From the NCBI RefSeq assembly GCF_000524195.1, contig NW_020170408.1, positions 89,672 through 153,671 of the forward strand: DNA of 64,000 nt, given 5' to 3'. This stretch comes from Echinococcus granulosus (lineage: Eukaryota > Platyhelminthes > Cestoda > Cyclophyllidea > Taeniidae). Made by a program: the position numbers and the translations under genes. Below the pieces are notes generated by a model that saw only the letters and a program-made list of their open reading frames with translations, had not been told where the DNA came from and ran no database searches. Shown here piece after piece: positions 54,632-64,000 of the stretch (position 1 is its first letter; each line of letters starts with the position of its first letter).

Positions 54632-55846
54632 CTAATGATGTGAATGGGGTGATTTTTTGGACGCCTTTGACGAATGCTTTTCGGAAGGTTTCTAAATTAG
54701 GAAAAAAACAATTAAATGAGGACCTACTATTGTTTTACTTGTAGATCGTTTCGGTTTTGGTGGCACCTTTGGAAGATTGGGTTTCATGTTCTCCGTGATG
54801 TAATCAAAGCGGCTTTTGGAGTGTTTTCGATGGAGCGTGCTCTCCACAGCGTTATGGTTGCTCTGAAACGTGGCTAGAGGCGGTTTAACCACGGCAACAC
54901 CTACCCCTCGCGTCCTTGACGTCGAGCGTGATTGTGGTTCATAGAGGTAGTCACTGAAATGCCTCACACGTCGACGTCCTGTGGAACTGGATATTTCACT
55001 TCTCTTCGCCATCTTTCCACTTTCCACAGGCGATTTGACGCCTCTTGCATAGTCACCTCTTGCTGATGTAGCATTGCGTTTGAAGAGGTAAATTTGTGGC
55101 GAAATCCAATAACTATTCTGCATTTTTTTGGCACCATTTGGACGTTCAACCATGCCTTCTGGTGATTTGGGCACTACTGGAGGTTTCTCCTCGTTCTTTG
55201 GTTGTGCCTTGCCATTGCTGCTTGCTTCTTTATCCGCGTCCCCCATCTCTACTTCCTCCTTCTTCCTTTTCTTCTTCTCCTTCTCCGTTTTCAGGTCTAG
55301 ATGCTTCTCATGTTTGGGAGTTTTGGGGGCTGGAGACTGTGACTTCCTCAAGAACAGGGATCGCTTCTTCTCGACGTATTTTGGATCGTCGAAGAAGTTG
55401 CTATCATCACTGATCGTGGAGTCCGTCTCGGACACTGGAAGGAAGCGGGTTTTTCCGCTCAAATCCAAAGGCGGTGGTGATTGTGGTGGTGGTGATAACG
55501 GTGGCTGTGATTGCGAGGTTGCATTATCTACTGCCTTCCAAAAATCTGGATGTATGAAGATTTCTTTCTCGTGTTTGCGTTTCTCCTTCAAGGGCTCCTC
55601 AACCTCCACATTCTCGTCGGAGAAGTAGTCGTCATCACTGGAATCGGCCAAACGGACTACATCTTGTATGGTGAAATAGGAGATTTCATCGGCGTATTGA
55701 GACCAATGGACGTGCTTGTTGGTCATGCCTTTGGAGTCGTGTGGGGTCTGATGAATGGGCTCCGTGGCGTGGTGTGGCATTGAGTGATGACGGTGGCGAT
55801 GATGGAGGCCAATTTGATTAGCGTCCTTCTTATACATGGAAGCCAT
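54632..55846 (-). CDS. Basic, low-complexity protein of unknown function
   Basis: I do not recognise this gene. Two exons, 55846-54728 and 54691-54632 (TAG), joined in phase 0 over a 36-nt intron (donor ATA|GTAGGT, acceptor TTTAG), give 392 aa. The first ATG at 55846 starts MASMYKK. In order: a histidine-rich stretch (HHRHRHHS), an acidic patch (DSSDDDYFSDE), a proline run (PPLSPPPQSPPP), a second acidic patch (SDDSNFFDDP), a lysine-glutamate block (KEKKKRKKEE), an SR/RR-rich part (GRRRVRHFSDY), a P-x-x-P-rich end (PKVPPKPKR) and a K/S/H tail. No signal peptide or membrane helix. It looks intrinsically disordered, possibly nuclear or cytoskeletal. The long open frame and a cestode-sized intron support a real gene. 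An alternative donor nine bases upstream would give a longer, different C-terminus. Confidence 0.6.
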
Positions 55847-55984
55847 TACCAATGGTAAGTGAATGGCGACTAACTGCTGCCTCTACAACAGTGCCTCGGT
55901 ATCCACTGTGCAATAGTTCGTCTAATTAGATGTAATTTGTGATAAAGTCAGCTAATCAAATTATTTGCCTCTGTGACATGCGAT

Positions 55985-56036
55985 GGTGTGCATGTGTATG
56001 CGTGTGTTTGCGAGTGTGTGTGCGTGTGTGCGCGCA
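55985..56036. repeat. TG/CG microsatellite upstream of the basic protein gene
   Basis: Imperfect alternating TG run with CG interruptions, about 140 bases upstream of the proposed start codon. It resembles the run just upstream of the protocadherin. Confidence 0.7.
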
Positions 56037-58501
56037 CAATGCCAAGACCTCAGATGGTGCCTAATTGGAGTAATTGTTCTGTAAATGAGGGTTGGTTGTC
56101 ACTCTCCTGGTGCCTCATCTACCAATTTATCGATTCGAAGGCGGCCTGTAGCTGCCTAATCATCAACTGATCCATCTGTCTACAATTTACAGAACTCACG
56201 GAATACATGCCCAACCCTCCATCCCCTACCCATCAATCCATTCACCCATTCTGTATTTATCTCTTACCCACCCATCCATCCAGAGCCTGCGGTAACTCTC
56301 ACTTGATTTTCTACCTCTTTTCCCTTACTCATGGAAACATTCCTTTTCGGGGACGTTTATGCTTTAAGGTCGACAATTTTGCTCACACCAATTTACCCTC
56401 ACAATGATCGAAGCAGCGGCGAGTTCCACAAGCTGGGTTTATGTTGCATCGGGTGTAATTGACTTATGAAGGAGATGCTGTGAGAATTTATGGAGGCCGC
56501 GACCACTTTCTTCACTACCCTGAACCACCATCTAAAAAGGCTGGAGGGTTTGTGTTTCCACTTTCAAGTAGTTTTTTGCCAAGAAGTCATAGCAAGGAGC
56601 AGAATAAAGGGGAGGGGCAACATTTTGATGCCTATCATGAGGAAGGTGCCACTATAGAGGGAGGAGGGTTCCAAGTCTTGTGGATTTTGGACTGTCTTTT
56701 TACTAGAGAAATAGTCAGGTATGATGCCCGGAGGATGGCCTATAACCTAAGAATTTAATCGTTTGAGCTGTCATGACGGGTGTTTGGGGAAAGGAAAGAG
56801 AGTTTAAGAGTAGGTGAGTAGACACGGCCTTGGTGCTTTTCCCCTGAAGTTACAGAAATTTGTCAAATGTATGGGATTGATTGTGTGAACCACCATTGTC
56901 ACATGTGTTAGTGTGTCAGTACTGAGGTACCTACCACCTTTCCTTCCTACTTTTAAAAAAGGTCGATTGAAGGACCTAAATGGAGTAATTTTAGCCTCTC
57001 GCCTTCAATCAGGTTGAAAGCAGCAGAAGCTGCGTTCCAGCTCTGTAGACTTTGAAGGAAGCAGCCATCCCCTGCCTTCCCTCCCTCTGAAACGCGTTTC
57101 TGCTCGACAATCTGGAGGTTTCCTCTTCTCTGAAATGTTCAAAAACATTACCTGTTAAGCTCTTCTTGACTGGTGCGGAGAGACAAATGCGACGGCATGG
57201 ACTACTCCGTGCCTCCGAACATCAATCGGCCAGCCACCACGCAGGCACGTAGGGAACATTGACTTCGCCCATCTGCTTAGAGGCAGAATCTCTTCACACG
57301 CCGTGGCACACTGTTCATGTCACCTAAGAGATTCCTTATAAATCCCTTCTCTGTATCCACGGAAGACTGGAAAAAAAATCCACCATAAAAGCATAAATCC
57401 GTCATTAGGCGAATTTGTTTTTTTGCCTTTCAATCACATTTAATTCTTGTGACAAAAAAGTAAATCAGGAAACCCATGCCTCCTTTACTTTGCTCTTTTT
57501 TGAAATAACTTGAAAAATTGTTCTTAGATCCTCGACAAATCGAGGATGCTCTGTTGTACAATCGCCCATTCTGTTGATTGGTTCCTTTTCCTCCCCTCTC
57601 ACAGCGTATTGGTCAGTTTCAGGGTCACAAAAGGATACCTAGAATAAAACAATTTATTCTGTCAAATTGGATAAAATCGTTAATTTCTTACAGAAAATAG
57701 AAAATAACTTTTTGTGCGCGTGTGCTGGTGTAATATCAAATTTCTTTTTCTTTGAGTACCAGAATTTCTGCGTTCTGTTCACCCATGCCCTGTAAAAAGT
57801 GGAGTGGAACACCCTCTTTGATGGGGACATTTGTGAGGCGACTCTGATCCTTCATCATTGAAGGCTCTTAGGCTTAACTGCAAAGACAGAGAGCGGACGT
57901 CCAGACAGGACTAATTGCAGGCCGTCCTCCTTCCTTCATGGTCTCCACAATATGCTCTTTTTCTAGTCCGCCCTCTGACTCGGTTAGCTACGCGAACTCT
58001 TCCTTCTCCGTCTTGATGATGTGACGACCCGAAGAATAAATTGGCAGCCGTATTCTTGTAGGTCAGCCACAAATCCGCCTTCATGCGAGGTCACAACTCT
58101 CTGAAGTAGGGGTCTTGTCACCCTTTCAGACTCTACACTTGCAGCTACTTTGGCACCTTTTATTTGGGCCTTTGCAAAGTCAGTAAAGTTTCTACGAGTA
58201 TATTTCTCCTGTTGCGAAAAGTTTTTTGCCATAAAATATCGCAAGAAGTCAAAACCACATAAATCTCAGGGTCACACCCAATATTTAAGAGTAGTATAAA
58301 TCGTTTGGTCCAAAAAACACCCCAGATTTATTTACCACCTATTTAGACGAACAAAAAACGCGCTAATGCGTTATTTTGGTTCCGAATTCCCCTTTACCTA
58401 TTTTCAAATTATTTAAAATACTTTTTAAAGGGGAGATGGGGGACAAATTTGTTTGGAACAACAGACTTCTTCCCATATTGGCGTCAACTTGCCTTCTTAA
58501 C
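56037..58501. other. Intergenic DNA, no gene recognised
   Basis: Short open frames only. The best on the minus strand (57984-58244) has no recognisable motif and does not resemble the kinesin tail. The stretch may hold the 3' end of the kinesin gene if its coding part extends beyond the exons listed. Confidence 0.4.
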
Positions 58502-58642
58502 ATTTTGTTGGGGCATCGTTTTTGAATCGTTTGAAGGTTTGACCTCCACCGTAGTGCCTGTGTCCCCGAGGCACTTTAAGGTGAACCGCATATACGCCAA
58601 TTGGTCCTCCAACACGTCCTCCGAGTACTCCAAACATCTATC
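58502..58642 (-). other. Candidate additional coding exon of the kinesin gene
   Basis: Forty-seven open codons lie between a possible acceptor (GTTAAG) and donor (AAT|GTTAAG), phase 0 on both sides. The translation includes SEDVLEDQLAYMRFTLKCLG, plausible as an amphipathic helix, and would fall where kinesin-1 has a further coiled-coil segment. Both splice sites are weak, and the phase does not match the end of the preceding kinesin exon, so another exon would be required between them. Confidence 0.22.
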
Positions 58643-59670
58643 CTTAACATTAATAGGCAATTTTTGAGGCCGATTTTTTAAAAAAAAAAACAGAAATGAA
58701 TTAACTAATAGACAGAATACCAATTTTTATAAGTGACCTAGAAACTAACCAATAGGGAGGCTGAATGAGTGGTAGCCAGTAGGAGCTCAATAAGTTACTT
58801 AATTTCTGAGAAATAAAACCATTTTAGTATGATAATATATTTAATATCATTACGGAAGTTAAAACTTCCTAAATCATATCAAAAGAGAAAGTTGAATACA
58901 TGGGGGAAGGGGAGGATAGGTGGGGTGGGGGGTTTTGTGGAAGAATGTGTGACTTAACTACGCTGAGAGATGAGGGAAAATAATTTACAGACCGAGTATT
59001 TTCAGGTACTTCTAAAAACGTGGGTAGAAGGGTAAACCTATAAGGTGGTCAAGACAGTTGCATCCTCTTCTCTCGGGGATACAAGCTTTCTTCGAATCAG
59101 GTGAAGAAGGGAGAAGTCGAGAGGGTGAGGTCGTATCCTCTAAATCTTCTCACGGAACTTCTCCCCAACCGAATGGCTACTCCTAAACAATTTGGTTGTT
59201 TTTGAAGCAGAAAGATTTCTTCCACACACTCACTAATTTAGATGATAAGCGAGCACAGTGAGCGGCAGATAGTTTAAAGAGCTGACTAGGGCATGACCAC
59301 TCGCCTACCTCTGGACTACAGAGGTCACCTTGCACCACAAGCTAATCAGATATCGCTTTTGACCTGATTGTCATTTTTTTGGCACCCCTTCACATGACAC
59401 ACATTCACTTGGTGGTGTCCACAACCCTCTCATGCATGTTATTGATCACGGTAAACATATCAGCCAAGCTCTTAACCCATTAATCTGTCAGTAGTGATAG
59501 GCAATGCTCTGTTATTTTCAAAAAAAACCGTGATACGTCTATAACCAATCTGTCGCTGCCCACCAATCATTCTCCAAATGCCTGACAAAGCAAGGAATTG
59601 ATGAAGGGGAAGGGGTTTCATCAAATCTGTAGGCCTCAAACCACATCCACTAGATTTTAACCATGGCTGT

Positions 59671-62064
59671 TTAGTGAGAAGAGAGTGGGATGAAAAGTGT
59701 GGGCGAGGAGTATTGTACAACTGGATTAGCGCCTTTTCTCCTGCCTGCATTTAAACAAGTAAGTGCGGCAACTTATTTTTCTGTAGCAGGCAAGAAAGGA
59801 GTGAGAACTTACTGGAATGGAAGGCACCCAGACTTTACCGACACGGTACAGTTTGGAAGCAATGTCATGCAGTTCCTTGGTAATGTCCTTTTTTAGCTTC
59901 ACCACTTCAAGTTCATCTCGGTTGTGGTATTGTTTTAGGGTAGCTCTGAGCCCATTCACCTCCTCCATCAACTCCCCCATTTGCCGCGATTTTGCCTCCA
60001 GTCTTAAGGCGAAGTCCTCCATCACTTTGGACAGGTCGCGAAGTTGCCTCTGCTTCAGGTCTAACTCATTCTAAGGCATTACCGAATACCATCGTCACCT
60101 ACTCACCTTTAGGACACCACAGTCGTCTTGAGATTTGGAAGCTGACTTTTTGATTTCATTGAGTCTCAAATCAGCTATCATTGATTGTAGCCGACTATTC
60201 TCCTCCTGGAGACGCGAAATTTGAGCTTCCTTCTCTTTCAACTCCCGGCTCATCTCATCCTGTACACGTCCGCAAAAATTCTGGAAGTATGGAATAGTTG
60301 ATAGAATACCATCTACTGACAAGAAGTGATTAGGCAGTTCGCATTTACCGATGCAGACGAGTTGATAGAAAAATTGGATGCAGAGATGTACTTTTCAGGT
60401 TTGAACCACTCACAACCGGGCACTATTTCGCCCCGTCTCCAACGTCCGACTTCGCTCTCCAGACGACCGACTACACTCTTCAGGAGGGAGACTGATTCAT
60501 GCTCCTTATCGTAGAGGCGTTTCCATTGGTTAGTCTTCGTTGCAAAATTGCGTTTCACCTCATTCTTCAATCTCTTGGCTCGCATTCCAAAATGTAGGGT
60601 GGACTTGGTCTCCGATTCGTTGGCTTCTGACGGCGAAACACAAATGACAATAATTGTCTTGGCATTTCCACCCAGAGATGGTTGCAGGATTCGAGTTAGT
60701 TTGGAATTTCGGTAGGGTACGTGACGCTACAGGATAAATTGCGACGATTAGAAGGAGGGTGGGGGGAAGGCGAGAGGAACTGAGAGTATACGAAGGAAAA
60801 GTCATTTTTTCTTGTTCGAATATGCTTTGCAAATGTTTTTTGTTTGACAAGATGAAGTCAGCCTAGAAGTTACACCAAAGTAGAAAGACTAGTATCTAAT
60901 GATATGCATGATGTTGGAGCGAAAAATGCGCGACACGAGGATTAATTCATCTACTTCAACTCGTGCAGGGATAAAACTTTCTAGCAGGGAATGGGCGAAG
61001 GAGTGGGGAATTAATGCACTGTTGTAAGGGGTGCTATTCGTACCGAAGAAAGAAGGAAGAACACTGGAGAAGATAAACAGGAAAATCTGAGCCGAATGGA
61101 TGCCTAAACAACTGCATACAGATAATATCCGTCTACTGACAATTACCTTGTGAAGATACTACTGATCGGCTGGGCAATAAGTAGTATCCTCTCCCCGAAT
61201 CAGATTCAGTATGTTACATTCGATTTTGCCAGACAATTAATACCTCAAGGCTTTCAGGCGAGTGACCACGGCGACGACAAAAGTAAACGAGGACTACGCA
61301 GTGATTTGATGGTTTGTTTTATTTGCGCCATTAACTCGCGTGGGTTCTCCAATTCCCACAGGTTGTACTCCGGCTAGATTTTACTACCACCTTACTGTAA
61401 CCATTAATAATAAATTCGCTTTTGCCGTACTACACTTTCAGGGAGATCATAGAACGGTGAAAAAGTCAACCCACGCGCCTATCTTACGCGCCATCTACCA
61501 CCAAGCCCATGAGGTGTCCCTTTCCTCAAGACTAGTCAGGTCAGAACATAAAATCTGCTCTTCTGAAAGGTCATTTCAAAGACTTTTTTAGCGTCTTTCT
61601 TTAAAGTCAACTTACCATTAATGTTCTGGTAACAATTACATTAGGGAATAAGGAAAAAATTGACTTCTTTAGATTTAAATACTACTTATTTTCGGCAAGT
61701 AATATACTTAGCGCGTCTTGTTAAACAGTTCAGAGCCAACATTGTGATTTGATGTCTCGCCATAGAACTGGCAGTTTAAGAGCTGCTAATAAAAATACAT
61801 CAAAAATTGACACTTGACATGCAGCGTTACTCACGCTCCCATCCACCAGGGCATTGATGACATTTGCCAACGTTGACAGCGATCGATTGATGTCCTTAGC
61901 CTCGTTCAGAGTGTTACCCATTGTTCGTGTCTGGGAGACCTTTTCACTCCCTGCCAAGTCCACCAGACTTAGTCGACTTGTCACAGTTTCATTGAGCGGA
62001 ACACACCTCTGTTCAATGATCACGGTGAAGATGCAATGACTGCGTGAACTTCGACGATTCATAC
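59671..62064 (-). CDS. Kinesin-1-type motor protein (3' part of gene)
   Basis: Microtubule plus-end motor. Exons: 62064-61835, 60726-60349, 60280-60107, 60070-59839, and a possible last exon 59744-59671 (TAA). Phases agree throughout. The first carries switch I (MNRRSSRSH) and switch II (DLAGSE); the second carries [20 protein letters not shown], the end of the motor ([12 protein letters not shown]) and a kinesin-1-specific neck ([24 protein letters not shown]). The third and fourth are coiled coil. The neck places it with conventional kinesin heavy chains rather than other kinesin classes. The P-loop half of the motor was not found up to 64000, so the 5' exons are either further upstream outside the window or unrecognised. 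No cargo-binding tail was seen; the last exon is uncertain, as two other acceptors would also end the frame quickly. The intron 60106-60071 is exactly 36 nt. Confidence 0.82.
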
Positions 62065-64000
62065 CTGTCACAAATGTCAGATAGCATAGAATGGCAAATG
62101 TTGCTATCTACATTTAGCCAGCGGGTGCGGTTTTCTTAGTTCTTTACTTGTAACTACCCACCTGCTGACACTTCCTCTTCTTCGTCTGTTTAGTGGCATA
62201 AAATACTACGACTTCAAAAGGGAATATCACTTACCTAGAAGGTTATTTTCTTGTGGTAAAAAAATGAGAAATCAGAGGTCGATTGATAGATGGTGGTGTG
62301 GATGGATGGATACTGAGTGAATCTAATTGGAACCTGTCAACTTTGTTAGCTTGTCAACAATTTTACTGAGTACCAATTGAAAAAGGCGTGAAATACCGTC
62401 GTACTAATTACCATTCATGTGCCTGTCAAGGAGGTCTCGCAATCACTTCTTAGTCCTTAAAAGTACATGTCACTCCATTATGACATACCAAAGCGTAGTG
62501 ACTATTTTCCAAGAAAAAAGTAGCTTAAAAATGTCTGATATGAATGAAGAATCAACTGAGCTACGCCTTCATCGACTGAAGGTGGAATGTCGTGGTCGGG
62601 CGCTAAGCCCATTGGCTATACTCAGCTACATTAAGGAATAAGGATGTCTCAAGGTCAATCACTTTATCGTCTACTTTGCATTCTCCTCCTTCTTCTTCCC
62701 CTTTTTCGCCACTTTCTTTGCACTCGTCTCAGCATAACACAGGAAGTTAAACTTGGCGCAAAACACCCAAAGAGGTGCAAAGATGAAGGTAAATCCGTGA
62801 ACTGATCTGATCTAATCTGACAACCTTTGGCACTGACACCCGTTACAAGTGTATTAGTACAGGAAAAGGTGAAAAGAAGAGAAAAAAGAGAAGAGAAAGC
62901 TTGCACCTTGTTCACCTCTAGTCAAATTGTGACAAGACGGACTCCTTTTTTTATCACCTTTTCTCCTCTTTTCGCACCTCTTCGAGGCAATAAAGAGAGC
63001 TGGAAAACACCTGGATGGATAAAACTATCCATTGTGTGTCTGGCGAGCCTCCACACCTCACTTTACATCCTTCTTGACTCAGGGGAGTGGGTGATGAAGG
63101 GTGTTAGCGAGTGTGTAACCCTCCTGTTCTTTACCTCCCTCCCAAACCCGATCCCTTGCGGGGCCCTATTAGTTTGAATTCAGTGGGTTACCGCGTTTGG
63201 AGCGTGCAAATTTCCACCTCTCAACGATAAAACCTTGTTGGATGAACTTTTGCGCCAAGAAATTGAGGGGGATATGGCAGAATGGACAGTCTCGTCCATT
63301 TTTTCTCATTCTAATAAAAGTAACTAACAGCCAAGAGCGATTTGTTTGTTCTTCCAAAGGTGGAGAATGTGGATTTGGGATGCCTTCTGATTAAAGTAGC
63401 GAGTGATGTTTGCGGTAAATGTCTTCGATACATGACCATTTGAGGCTTAACCTTACCGACCCTTCGTAAATCCGCATTTTAGAAAGGGTGGCGACATTAC
63501 GGTGATTTCGACCCAAAGCATCTCAACACTTCTGAATTGATACGGAGCAGCAAGAAATTAGGGAAGAAATTCTTTCACACTTTCAATGGGATAAAGCTGT
63601 TCTCCTTAACCAATCATTAAACAAGGACATTTCTTCCTTACTTTTACTTCTTTCAAGCAAAATTCTTGCAGGTATTTTCTTCCTCTTTGATTTTAAAGTA
63701 CACGCATTATTTATTTCTAATTGTCGGTGCTTCAATGCCCAGGGAAAAGGTCACATTTTTCCCTAAAATAGTGTGTTTTGGGGGTTTAATCCGTGCATTC
63801 ACACACACAGTTAGAAGTACAGGGTCAAAATAAGGGAATCGAGGAATAATCACATCCACTCACAACGGAAAAGGAGATTAAATGCGACAACAGGCCAATA
63901 AGCTGGCTCTGCATGAAAAGTGGGTCATGAGCCATCCAAAAGCAGCATATTCAGTCATGAATTTGCCGTCATTTTAGTTCACCCATATTAGAATCACGTT
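62065..64000. other. Upstream region of the kinesin gene, no clear exon
   Basis: The motor N-terminus (P-loop, roughly 200 residues) should lie on the minus strand from here outward. No P-loop or EIYNE-type motif was found. Two tiny minus-strand stretches, 62185-62162 (24 nt) and 62249-62235 (15 nt), have AG and GT borders and the right phase to join onto the switch I exon, but the protein they would add is a poor match. Confidence 0.35.

Noticed and set aside
62417..62460. Minus-strand text reading LRDLLDRHMN near a GTAATT donor, resembling a kinesin DLL motif.
   Set aside because: A stop codon lies immediately before it in frame, with no acceptor able to skip the stop.

Overview
The window looks like nuclear DNA of a parasitic flatworm, most likely a tapeworm. 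Five protein-coding genes can be recognised by family. All are split by introns, several of them only 36-38 nt long, as is typical of cestode and trematode genes. Base composition is balanced rather than AT-rich, which argues against schistosomes. Genus and species cannot be told from the sequence. Gene density is low, and most of the window is intronic or intergenic DNA with old repeats.

Layout. 1-7.5 kb: no gene seen. 7.6-23.5 kb (+): a complete six-exon protocadherin with seven cadherin repeats, one transmembrane helix and a long cytoplasmic tail; 1429 aa, with all splice phases agreeing. 23.5-29.5 kb: no gene, old repeats. 29.55-29.95 kb (-): 3' part of a proteasome maturation protein (POMP/Ump1). 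31.99-33.3 kb (-): two-exon bZIP factor of the CREB/ATF1/CREM class. 36.0-36.7 kb (+): penta-EF-hand protein of the ALG-2/PDCD6 class, first exon not located. 37-50 kb: repeat-rich block with a tandem array of three diverged units, flanked by a 0.4-0.5 kb inverted repeat, with two 100-N assembly gaps. 50-54.6 kb: no gene seen. 54.6-55.85 kb (-): two-exon basic, disordered protein of unknown function. 58.5-62.1 kb (-): 3' part of a kinesin-1-type motor gene whose 5' exons were not found.

The genes do not form an obvious pathway: they cover adhesion, proteasome assembly, cAMP-type transcription control, Ca2+ sensing and microtubule transport. The most striking unexplained signal is a 20-bp palindrome, GCGTCACATATATGTGACGC, in nine exact or near-exact copies between 7.1 and 43.1 kb. 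One lies upstream of the protocadherin, one in each of its three large introns, and one near the head of each tandem unit. A second is a cluster of four 22-nt inverted repeats in protocadherin intron 3. Gene calls rest on motif recognition and splice-site and phase consistency; no database search was possible.
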